A stretch of 64,000 nucleotides of DNA, from positions 1 to 64,000 of the forward strand of contig PAJV01000018.1 in the NCBI GenBank assembly GCA_002706765.1, in the 5' to 3' direction. Below, one piece after another: positions 49,304 to 57,819 of this stretch. The translations under genes were made by a program, and so were the position numbers. Position 1 is the stretch's first letter, and each line of letters starts with the position of its first letter. The notes below the pieces were generated by a model. It was not told the origin of the DNA. It made no database searches and worked only from the letters and a program-made list of their open reading frames with translations. This DNA comes from Gimesia sp. (GTDB lineage: Bacteria > Planctomycetota > Planctomycetia > Planctomycetales > Planctomycetaceae).

Positions 49304-52300
49304 ATGGCCTATTTCCCATTGCCCATTACTTTGCTGTTTCTGGGGCAGCTATTTCTCATACCGACACAACCACTGCGGGCTCAATCCAGACAGGTCCACT
49401 CAGAGGATCAGTCTTCTACCGGTTTCGAATTCAGTCACTCTCAGTTTACGCTGGATCTGAAAAACGTCACTCTGAATCACCTGACAGTTTCTTGTACGGG
49501 AAAGGTGGTTGCCTGGACAAGCGAAGACAAACGGTTGTCGGTAATCCGACTTCCCAAACAGGTGCAGCCAGATCACCTGCCCCTGGACCTGGTGCCCCTG
49601 ACGATCGCTCTCTCTCCTGATGGTTCCCGGTGCGCGCTGGGCTACCCTGAGGCGATTGAAATCATGGATCTTTCCAGTCGTAAGCGGGAACATACAATCA
49701 AAGTCAGTCTTTCGGCTGGCGACATTCTGAAGTTCACGCCCGATGGTACCGCACTGTTTCACGCTGGTGCCAGCAAACTGTTTCGGTTCGAGAAAAAGCA
49801 GGATTATTCGAAGAAAAACCTGTGGGATTATGAGGCTCCCCTCCGGAATCTGACGTTTTCACCGGACAGCCGTTATATTGCGACTTCGCATGTCGGGAAT
49901 GTGGTTCACGTTCGGAACACTCAGACCGGGAAATCTGTCAAAAGCTGGAACGCACCCGAGCCGATTCAGGGACTGGGGTATTCGCCGAACGGAAAGGAGC
50001 TCAACCTGCTGCTACAGGGAAAAGCATCTATCTGGAGTACACAGGATGGGAAGCAGCTTCGCCAGCGTAAGCTCAACGACCGGATTTTTATACATCCGGA
50101 TTCACCACCCCCGAGAACAGGTAGGGTAGATGACCGTTCGTATTCCTCGGTGGAAAAAATTCCAGGTCAGCGACGCCTGCAGATTCAGTTTCAGTACCAT
50201 TCGAATCCGCTTCATGCACACATTGCCAGCTCCGACGGTCAGATACTCGCATTGAGAACCAGAGATGGAAAAATCAGGATTGCTCCCGTGACAGCGATGC
50301 TGGGAAACGAACGAGAACAGGTTCAGGCGGAAATCGAATCTCTGGGGGGATATATCAGTCATTCTTCTTCTGGTCATACTATCTACGTAAACTTTCTGGA
50401 TGCCCGGACTGCCGCCTTGATCAGTCGTTTGAATGTTCTGGGCGATGTAAGCGAGCTGACCATCCGGGGTCGTCAAATCGAACCGAAAGCACTTGCCAGT
50501 CTCTTTCGCGGCGCAGGTATCACCGAATTAACGCTTCACCACACCAGTCGCCCGATATTGGAAGCGATTGCTCAGAATGACAAACTGACGCAACTCTATC
50601 TCAGAGATACCGAACTTTTAGACGAATCGCTGGCTCCATTAGATTCGCTGACCTCACTCAGAATGGTTTCCCTGACCGGTGCCGGTTTCACGGGGAGTGG
50701 CTTAAAGTATCTAAACAACTCAGCCGGAATGACCAGTCTCAATCTCAGCGGCACAGGTCTCACCGATGAGAACATGCACCACCTGAAAACCATGACTCAA
50801 CTGCATACCCTGATTCTCAGTCAGACCGGGATTACCGATGCCGGTCTGAAATCCATCGGGAACCTGCAACGTCTCAGGCAGCTCACATTGGGAAATACGG
50901 GAGTGACCGGTTCCGGTTTATCCAATCTGTCAGACATGCATGAACTACAGAAACTCGAACTACAAGCGACGAAGCTCACCGAAACGGGACTGGAGGCACT
51001 CCGCCAGTTGAAAAATTTGAGGCAACTGGACTTGTCCAGCACCCACCTGGCTGAGCAAGCAGCCCGGCAGCTAGCCGGCTGCCAAAATCTGCAATATCTG
51101 ACGCTCTATAATGCTGATCTGACAGATGACACACTGGCCACTCTGGACAACCTGCCAAACCTGGAAAGCCTCAACTTAAGTCAGACTGAAATTACAGGCG
51201 CCGGCTTTGGAAAACTGTCGAATCTTCCCAAGCTCAGAAGCATCCACCTCTGGAACAGTAAACTGGATGACGCGGGACTACAGGCACTTTGCAAATTCTC
51301 CCAACTCAGATCGTTGTCCATTCAACGGACCCGAGTCACAGATGCGGGCTTAGCCTCTCTGGTACAACTTAAGAAATTACATAGTCTGGAATGTGCCTCT
51401 AATGATATTACTGGTAAAGGGCTGGCATTTCTGTCGGCACTACCAGAGTTAACGACTCTGGATTTATCGGGGACTACTCTCGATGATTCAGCCGCACATC
51501 ATTTCGGGACCGCTACAAGTCTGACCAGGCTTAATTTGAGCCAAACAGACGTAGGAGATCCGACTCTGCAGGCATTGGGAAAACTGCAGCATCTGGATTC
51601 TCTGGATCTATCAGAAACCAATGTCACTGATGCAGGCAGGCAAGCGTTCAAAGACTTCTCTCGGCTCTCTACACTTTCGCTGAAAGGGACCACAGTCGGT
51701 GATTCCACTCTGGAAAGCCTTTCTAACTGTGTTGGCCTACGGCAATTGAATCTTGCTGATACTGATGTCACTGACGCCGGTTTGCAGCAGATCGCAGGTC
51801 TCAACTCTCTCACTTCACTTGATCTGACTGGCACTCAGGTCAGCAGCTCAGGAATGAAGTCTGTCTCACGACTGAACAAACTTTACAACCTCCAGTTGAG
51901 CAGCACGGCCATTGATGACAGGGGATTGGAGAATCTCGCTGCTTTATCCTCTCTGATTAACCTGGGGATCGCGCAGACCGATATTACAGGTGCAGGAATC
52001 AGGCACCTGGTGGGTTGTAAAAGTCTTTCCGCTTTGTACCTGCGTGGCGTTACTGTGACCGACAACGATCTGGTGCACATCGGCCAGCTCACCGGTCTGT
52101 CGCGGTTGATACTCAGCGAAACTCAGGTAACGGGAGCCGGGCTGAAGCATCTTGCTCCTCTGCATCGATTAGTTACCCTCGATTTAAGCGATACGAAGGT
52201 GGATAATGCAGGACTGCAGGCTTTGTCTGGACTTGCTCACTTGTCGTCACTTGATCTCCAGAGGACACAAATTGATGACGCTGGAGTCAAACATCTATTC

Positions 52301-53203
52301 CAGATGAAGAAGATGTCACAGCTCAATCTATCTTCTACGAAGGCAGGCGATACTGCACTGAAAGTAATCGGAGCACTGCCTCTGCTGACCGAGTTGCAGC
52401 TCAATCAGACCGATGTGGGCGACTTAGGGCTACAATCACTGCAGGATCACTCTAAATTAAGAAGGCTTTATCTTAGTGAAACCAGGATTACCGATAAAGG
52501 CATTGCATCAATGGGAATAATGCCCCAACTGCAGTCACTCAATTTGTCGAAAACCGCGGTGTCAGATCAGATCGCAACACTGCTCCAGAAATATCCTCAA
52601 CTGGGATTCGTGACACTCAGCGATACACGGCTGACGGACTCCGGCTTGGCAGGCATACGAAAATTACCTGCCCTGTGGGGCCTGGATCTTAGCCGGACCC
52701 GGATCACTGATCAGGGCCTGAAAACGCTTTCGAGCAAATTGAGTAGACTGTATTTGAATGGAACGCAGATTTCGGAGGCAGCCTGGCCGCTGATCCTAAA
52801 ATGTGCGCAGTTGAGATCGCTCGGGATTGGCAACACGCACATTACTCAGCTTAATCTGCAGCCATTGCACGCGTTGCCACATCTGATATCCATCACACTG
52901 GATGCAGAGTTTCTATCCTCAGAAAACATTGTGATCCTCAATGCACTGCCTGATCTGAAATCACTCTGGATTTCAGACTGTCAAATCAGCCGGGAACAGC
53001 TGAAACGAATCAGTCAGTTAAAGCATATCACAGAACTCCGCTTTCGGTCTGTCAACTTTCCTGAACGGACGATAGAAGAACTGGGAAAAGCGGAGCAAGT
53101 CACTTTCTTAACGATTCATCAATCCAGTCTGTCCGCGCAGGAGGTCGCACGTCTGCGGGAAGTACTCCCACACTGTCGTATCTATCATTCCTCAAGCAAG
53201 TGA
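49304..53203 (+). CDS. Giant exported leucine-rich-repeat protein
   Basis: A 1299-residue protein with a signal peptide (PITLLFLGQLFLIPTQPLRA, cleavage near residue 26). Residues about 50-330 are WD40/beta-propeller-like (ALSPDGSRCALG, LTFSPDSRYIATSHVGN, LGYSPNGKELN). From about 400 to 1290 there is an almost continuous array of roughly 35 leucine-rich repeats of about 24 residues, with consensus LxxLxLSxTxITDAGLxxLxxL, the cysteine-free variant of the RNase-inhibitor/GALA type. No transmembrane segment or C-terminal anchor follows. It is probably a periplasmic or surface binding protein; the ligand is unknown. Repeat units are close at DNA level, so unit gain and loss by recombination is possible. 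Confidence 0.8.
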   Translation: MAYFPLPITLLFLGQLFLIPTQPLRAQSRQVHSEDQSSTGFEFSHSQFTLDLKNVTLNHLTVSCTGKVVAWTSEDKRLSVIRLPKQVQPDHLPLDLVPLTIALSPDGSRCALGYPEAIEIMDLSSRKREHTIKVSLSAGDILKFTPDGTALFHAGASKLFRFEKKQDYSKKNLWDYEAPLRNLTFSPDSRYIATSHVGNVVHVRNTQTGKSVKSWNAPEPIQGLGYSPNGKELNLLLQGKASIWSTQDGKQLRQRKLNDRIFIHPDSPPPRTGRVDDRSYSSVEKIPGQRRLQIQFQYHSNPLHAHIASSDGQILALRTRDGKIRIAPVTAMLGNEREQVQAEIESLGGYISHSSSGHTIYVNFLDARTAALISRLNVLGDVSELTIRGRQIEPKALASLFRGAGITELTLHHTSRPILEAIAQNDKLTQLYLRDTELLDESLAPLDSLTSLRMVSLTGAGFTGSGLKYLNNSAGMTSLNLSGTGLTDENMHHLKTMTQLHTLILSQTGITDAGLKSIGNLQRLRQLTLGNTGVTGSGLSNLSDMHELQKLELQATKLTETGLEALRQLKNLRQLDLSSTHLAEQAARQLAGCQNLQYLTLYNADLTDDTLATLDNLPNLESLNLSQTEITGAGFGKLSNLPKLRSIHLWNSKLDDAGLQALCKFSQLRSLSIQRTRVTDAGLASLVQLKKLHSLECASNDITGKGLAFLSALPELTTLDLSGTTLDDSAAHHFGTATSLTRLNLSQTDVGDPTLQALGKLQHLDSLDLSETNVTDAGRQAFKDFSRLSTLSLKGTTVGDSTLESLSNCVGLRQLNLADTDVTDAGLQQIAGLNSLTSLDLTGTQVSSSGMKSVSRLNKLYNLQLSSTAIDDRGLENLAALSSLINLGIAQTDITGAGIRHLVGCKSLSALYLRGVTVTDNDLVHIGQLTGLSRLILSETQVTGAGLKHLAPLHRLVTLDLSDTKVDNAGLQALSGLAHLSSLDLQRTQIDDAGVKHLFQMKKMSQLNLSSTKAGDTALKVIGALPLLTELQLNQTDVGDLGLQSLQDHSKLRRLYLSETRITDKGIASMGIMPQLQSLNLSKTAVSDQIATLLQKYPQLGFVTLSDTRLTDSGLAGIRKLPALWGLDLSRTRITDQGLKTLSSKLSRLYLNGTQISEAAWPLILKCAQLRSLGIGNTHITQLNLQPLHALPHLISITLDAEFLSSENIVILNALPDLKSLWISDCQISREQLKRISQLKHITELRFRSVNFPERTIEELGKAEQVTFLTIHQSSLSAQEVARLREVLPHCRIYHSSSK

Positions 53204-53403
53204 GTCAATTCGGGACCCTGTTCATTTCTGTTTCCGGCTTCGACGGTCCGGTCTTCCGCTTTCTGGCCCGATCTTCCTGACTTGCGGCGAATGTGTGTAT
53301 AATCCCGTACCGTATTTCAAAACGAAACGGCATAAACGCATTTGCATTTTGTGGAAAGAAAGCAGGTTTGATCGACCGGGACCGTAGTTGAGCCCCTTGC
53401 TGC

Positions 53404-56103
53404 TCAAGCGGTATCTGCTTCCAGTTTTTTCATCAACAGAATGGTATCTGTGGAACTCGCATGCTGTTTCACAAAACCACGTTTTCGAAACAATTCCAGC
53501 ATACGATAATTATCCGGAGCCGTTTCGGCAACGATGCGGTTCACACCCCAGGACCGACAAACATCCAGACAGTAATCCGTCAACGCTGACCCCAATCCCT
53601 GACCCTGCCAGCGATCTCCGACCAGCACTGCATATTCGGCTTCCCGATGATCTGCGTCAGCCACCATCCGTCCCACGCCAATCAGTTGTCCTGCCGGCTC
53701 TTCGGCTCTCTCTGCAACAATGGCAATTTCGCGGTCGTAGTCAATAAAACAGAAGCGGGTTGCCATGTCATGTGTGGTGCCTTGAAAAGTAAAGCGGAAC
53801 CTGGCTCGAATGGATTCGGGCGAACAGCCTCGCAGAAGTTCATGCCATTTTTCTTCGTCCTCGGGTTGAATTGGACGCAGTCGTACCAGGGTACCATCCT
53901 TAAGCCTGGCTGTTTTTGTAAACTCCTCCGGGTAGGGTCGGATTGCCAGGTGTGAATAGGAGCGGGACGACGAATCACTCAATGTCCGGTTAACAACAAT
54001 CCGTGCATCAAGGGCAATCACATAGTCGGGGGTCACCAAAAGAGGATTGATATCCAGTTCCACGATTTCCGGCAAATCGGCTACAAAGTAAGACAACCGG
54101 ATCAACACTTCGATCAGTTGATCCAGGTTCACTGCGGGATGCCCTCGATAGCCGTTCAATAAAGGCCAGATTCGCAGCATCTCCAGCGCGTGGCGGGCCA
54201 GCCGTTCATTCAATGGAGGAAGTTCCAGCGAACGATCCTGATATAATTCGGCAGTGGTTCCCCCTGCTCCGACCAGCAGTACCATCCCAAATACCGGATC
54301 CCGTTTGACTCCCAAAATCAGTTCATGCCCTTTCGGCTCGGAAACCATTCGTTGAACGGTCACTCCTTCCACCTCCGCTTCGGGGCGTGCTGCCTGCACG
54401 CGCTGTATGATGCGGTTATAGGCTGCCGTGATTTCATCATCATCGTGTAAGCCCAGTTCGACACCACCCACATCCGTTTTGTGAGTGATCTGCTCTGAGA
54501 AGACTTTGAGCACGACCGGCACGCCCATCTGGTGAGACAGTTGCACGGCTTCCTCAGCACTGCGGGCGATCGCTGTTGGATTGACTGGTATTCCATAAGC
54601 TTCCAGGAGTGACTTTGATGTATGCTCGGAGAGAATGTCGCGCCCCTCCTGTAAGGCGGTTTCCACCAGTTCCCGCAGGTGGGGGCGATCCAGCGAATAT
54701 TGAACCGGCATCGCGCGGGGAGTTTCATACAGAAACTGGTGATTCCGGGCATAGGTCACCAAGTACATAAACGCCCGAACGGCCTGCTCCGGAGTATCGT
54801 AAGTGGGAATGCCGGCGTTGTTCAGACGTGTAATTCCCTCATGAACTTTTTTCCCGCCCATCCAGGAGGTGAGGATCGGTTTTGAGGTCGACTTCGCAAC
54901 TTTGATAACTGCAGCGGCGGCTCCCGCCGGATCGGTCATCGCCTGGGGAGAAAGAACGACAAGTACCCCATCGACGTGCGAATCGGCGAGGACGATTTCC
55001 AGTGCGGTTCCAAATCGTTCCGGCGGCGCATCTCCCAGAACATCCAATGGATTTCCATGAGACCAGGCGGCTGGTAACACCGCATTCAGCCGTTCGATGG
55101 TTTCTGCTGATAGCGTTGCCAGCACTCCGTCTCGCGCCAGTAACGCATCGGTGGCCATGACACCTGGGCCGCCGGCATTGGTGACAATCGCCAGGCGGTC
55201 ACCACGCGGAGGTCGTTGTCGCGCGAGTAATTCAGCACAGTCAAACAGGTCATCGAGTTCAAAGACACGCACGATCCCTGCACGGGCAAACGCCGCTTCA
55301 TAAACAGCATCGACACCTGCCATCGCTCCCGTATGGGAGGCCGCCGCCTTGGCAGACTCCTGAAACCGCCCGGCTTTATACGCAATGATCGGTTTGTTTT
55401 TGGTAAACGCCCGCGCTGCCGACATGAACTGACGCGCTTCGGTGATTGACTCGACATACAGAATGATTGACTTCGTTTGTTGATCCAGGGCAAAGTAATC
55501 AATCAGGTCAGCAATCCCGACGTCCAGCATATTCCCCACTGAGACAAAATGAGAAAACCCAATCTTTTCCTGCAAGGCCCAATCCAGCACAGCAGTACAC
55601 AACGCGCCCGACTGGGAGATGAAGGCCACATTTCCGGTGAGGGGCATATCCGTGGCAAAACTGGCATTCAGATTGACGTAGGGAGCCATGATTCCCAGGC
55701 AGTTCGGCCCGATAATCCGCATTCCGGAGAACTGCCTGGCAATACTCAGAACCTGCTGTTCCAGTTTTCTGCCTGCAGTCCCCGTTTCACGAAAACCGGC
55801 TGACAGAATCACAATTCCCCGGATGCCTGCTCTCCCACACTGTTCAATCACTTCAGGAATCGTATGAGCAGGAGTACAGATTACAGCCAGATCGACGGGC
55901 TCAGGCAGTTCCTGCACTGATCGATAACAGGTATGCGCGCCTAACTGAGTATGCCGGGGATTCACGGGATAGATCTCACCGCTGAATCCACCTGTAATCA
56001 GGTTCTGAAATACTGTCTGTCCGACACTCAGCTGACGTTGGCTGGCTCCCACTACGGCAATCCTGCGGGGACGAAATATCTTATCAAGGTTCCGAATCGG
56101 CAT
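53404..56103 (-). CDS. ADP-forming acyl-CoA synthetase fused to a GNAT acetyltransferase
   Basis: An 899-residue protein in four parts. A CoA-binding domain (1-130, RRIAVVGASQRQLSVGQTVFQNL) is followed by succinyl-CoA-ligase-like domains (about 150-460) with the phosphorylatable histidine His257 in AAASHTGAMAG. An ATP-grasp domain lies at about 480-700 (PVVLKVFSEQITHKTDVGGVELGL), and a GNAT domain at about 725-890 (VLVGDRWQGQGLGSALTDYCLD, the acetyl-CoA pyrophosphate loop). This is the architecture of the Pat/PatZ protein acetyltransferases. Keeping His257 suggests the synthetase half may be catalytically active, making acetyl-CoA plus ATP. It lies near a deacetylase-family gene on the same strand. 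Confidence 0.85.
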   Translation of the reverse strand: MPIRNLDKIFRPRRIAVVGASQRQLSVGQTVFQNLITGGFSGEIYPVNPRHTQLGAHTCYRSVQELPEPVDLAVICTPAHTIPEVIEQCGRAGIRGIVILSAGFRETGTAGRKLEQQVLSIARQFSGMRIIGPNCLGIMAPYVNLNASFATDMPLTGNVAFISQSGALCTAVLDWALQEKIGFSHFVSVGNMLDVGIADLIDYFALDQQTKSIILYVESITEARQFMSAARAFTKNKPIIAYKAGRFQESAKAAASHTGAMAGVDAVYEAAFARAGIVRVFELDDLFDCAELLARQRPPRGDRLAIVTNAGGPGVMATDALLARDGVLATLSAETIERLNAVLPAAWSHGNPLDVLGDAPPERFGTALEIVLADSHVDGVLVVLSPQAMTDPAGAAAAVIKVAKSTSKPILTSWMGGKKVHEGITRLNNAGIPTYDTPEQAVRAFMYLVTYARNHQFLYETPRAMPVQYSLDRPHLRELVETALQEGRDILSEHTSKSLLEAYGIPVNPTAIARSAEEAVQLSHQMGVPVVLKVFSEQITHKTDVGGVELGLHDDDEITAAYNRIIQRVQAARPEAEVEGVTVQRMVSEPKGHELILGVKRDPVFGMVLLVGAGGTTAELYQDRSLELPPLNERLARHALEMLRIWPLLNGYRGHPAVNLDQLIEVLIRLSYFVADLPEIVELDINPLLVTPDYVIALDARIVVNRTLSDSSSRSYSHLAIRPYPEEFTKTARLKDGTLVRLRPIQPEDEEKWHELLRGCSPESIRARFRFTFQGTTHDMATRFCFIDYDREIAIVAERAEEPAGQLIGVGRMVADADHREAEYAVLVGDRWQGQGLGSALTDYCLDVCRSWGVNRIVAETAPDNYRMLELFRKRGFVKQHASSTDTILLMKKLEADTA

Positions 56104-56155
56104 GGTTAATTATTTCTGCTGTGATGTGATCTGCCTGAAGAGTGTTTCTCTGAAT

Positions 56156-57088
56156 TCAGGTAGATGCCATTTCCAGTAAATGATGTTCAATACTATCTGC
56201 CAGCGCACCGGGGTTGTATCCCCCTTCCAGTACACTCACAACACGACCATTCGCATGCACGTCTGCCATCTGAAGTACGACCCGGGTCAGCCTGGCATAA
56301 TCTTCACTCTCCAGCCCCAGTGATCCGATCGGATCGTCTTTATGAGCATCAAAGCCCGCACTGATCAGCACCAGTTGGGGTCTGATGTGCGCGGCCAGTT
56401 GTTCGACAGCCGCTGTGAACAGCTCACAATAGTGTTCCCGGGACGTGCCAGATTCAACCGGAACATTCAAGGTGGTCCCCAGCCCTTTCCCGGCCCCCGT
56501 TTCAGCGGCAGTTCCTGTATTTTGATAAAAGGACGAACGATGGATCGACAGGAACCCGACCTGACCATCTTCCCAGAAGATTTCCTGCGTACCATCCCCA
56601 TGATGTACGTCCCAGTCAACAATCAGAACCCGTTCCAGCCCCAGTTCCTCAATCGCCAGACGCGCCCCCACGGCCACATTGTTGAACAGACAAAAGCCGA
56701 GCGCCGACTCAGGGGCAGCATGATGTCCGGGTGGCCGCACCAGGCAGAATGCCCGCTCTGCCTTGCCTTGAACGACCTGCTCCACCGCATCGCAGACAGC
56801 ACCGACTGCCATTCGCGCTACTCCGTACGAATCAGGGCAAACAACAGTATCTTCCGCAATGTGACCGCCCCCCTGTTCACAGAACTCTTTCACAAAACGA
56901 ATGTACTGCTGCGAATGAACGCGTTCCAGTACCGCATCGGAGACCTCAGTCCATGACCGCTGACGCAAGTGTGCGTGCATGGCAAGCTGGCTCGCTCGTC
57001 TCATCGCGGGCAGAATGCGGGCGGCATTTTCCGGAAGATCTCCCGTATCATGTTTCAGGAAAACCGGGTCTGAATAGAGTATGGTCAT
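56156..57088 (-). CDS. Histone-deacetylase-family protein
   Basis: A 310-residue zinc hydrolase of the arginase/deacetylase fold. I choose the ATG at 57088; the in-frame ATG at 57310 adds 74 residues with no family similarity. Visible motifs are HDTGDLPENAARI near the start, CLVRPPGHHAAPESALGFCLFNN (active-site histidines) near 118-140, IVDWDVHHGDGTQEIFW with the zinc Asp and His, and LISAGFDAHKDDPIGSL with the third ligand. Bacterial members include acetoin-utilisation AcuC and acetylpolyamine amidohydrolases. The neighbour is a Pat-like acetyltransferase, so protein-lysine deacetylation is a reasonable guess. Confidence 0.88.
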   Translation of the reverse strand: MTILYSDPVFLKHDTGDLPENAARILPAMRRASQLAMHAHLRQRSWTEVSDAVLERVHSQQYIRFVKEFCEQGGGHIAEDTVVCPDSYGVARMAVGAVCDAVEQVVQGKAERAFCLVRPPGHHAAPESALGFCLFNNVAVGARLAIEELGLERVLIVDWDVHHGDGTQEIFWEDGQVGFLSIHRSSFYQNTGTAAETGAGKGLGTTLNVPVESGTSREHYCELFTAAVEQLAAHIRPQLVLISAGFDAHKDDPIGSLGLESEDYARLTRVVLQMADVHANGRVVSVLEGGYNPGALADSIEHHLLEMAST

Positions 57089-57321
57089 GGACAGATCTCT
57101 TCCGTCTTCAATTTCAGGCACTTTCAAGCAGCGGCACAATCCGGCAGCATGAGCAGGCAACAGTTTAATATGACTTGCCGTCTTGGAACGACATGAGCAT
57201 ACAACAATGACCGGCGAGAGGAAACGCCCTGCGAACTTCTGAATATAGAACGTAAAATGCAGTGCCGAGGAGAACCCGGACACAATGCTGCCAGTAAACA
57301 GTTCGGCCAATGCCAGATTCC

Positions 57322-57819
57322 TTACTTCGTCTGGTCGGGGGCAGCTTTTTCGAACGCCTCGCGGACATGCTGGATTTCCTCATTTTCATGAACCCGCAGT
57401 TCCGCCAGCAATCTCTGAAGTTCCTGCAAGGCTTCATTCCAGTTTTGAAAGGGAGGCTCTGACTGCTTTAAGCGTGCCCCGAAATCGTCGAGCCGTTTCA
57501 GGAATTCTTTATGTTTTTTTTGAAAATCCGGAACCATGATACAGAAACCGGGCGATTCATCCATGAGTGGTTTAAAATACCCCTCCTGCTCTTCATCACG
57601 AAAATGTTTCGAGAGCAGATCCCGTAAACCTTCAACGCGGGTTCCCATTTCACCATATTTTGGTAAACCACGTTCATCCAGTTCGCTCCACCAGTGATTC
57701 AGCTCCTTAATATGTAGCAGTATCTGTTCGTGGCCATCCAGTAGATACTGCAAATGCTTGTGTGATTTTTTTTTCGCTTCCCCGACCCCCTCCGGCTGCA
57801 TTCGATCTCGATGTTTCAT
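57322..57819 (-). CDS. Hemerythrin-like domain protein
   Basis: A 165-residue four-helix-type protein. The HHE pattern of hemerythrins can be traced: HEQILLHIKELNHWW (His about 30), LRDLLSKHFRDEEQEGYF (His and Glu about 72-76), FQKKHKEFLKRL (His about 103), and ELRVHENEEIQHV (His and Glu near 142-145). These would bind a di-iron centre for O2, NO or redox sensing. Its start overlaps the stop of ppsA... in fact its ATG at 57819 overlaps the ppsA stop (57816) by 4 nt, so both are translated from one mRNA. Confidence 0.75.
   Translation of the reverse strand: MKHRDRMQPEGVGEAKKKSHKHLQYLLDGHEQILLHIKELNHWWSELDERGLPKYGEMGTRVEGLRDLLSKHFRDEEQEGYFKPLMDESPGFCIMVPDFQKKHKEFLKRLDDFGARLKQSEPPFQNWNEALQELQRLLAELRVHENEEIQHVREAFEKAAPDQTK

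Noticed and set aside
49304-53203. Repeat array as CRISPR or tandem DNA repeat
   Set aside because: The periodicity is in the protein (LRR, about 72 bp) inside one open reading frame; units are divergent and there are no spacers.
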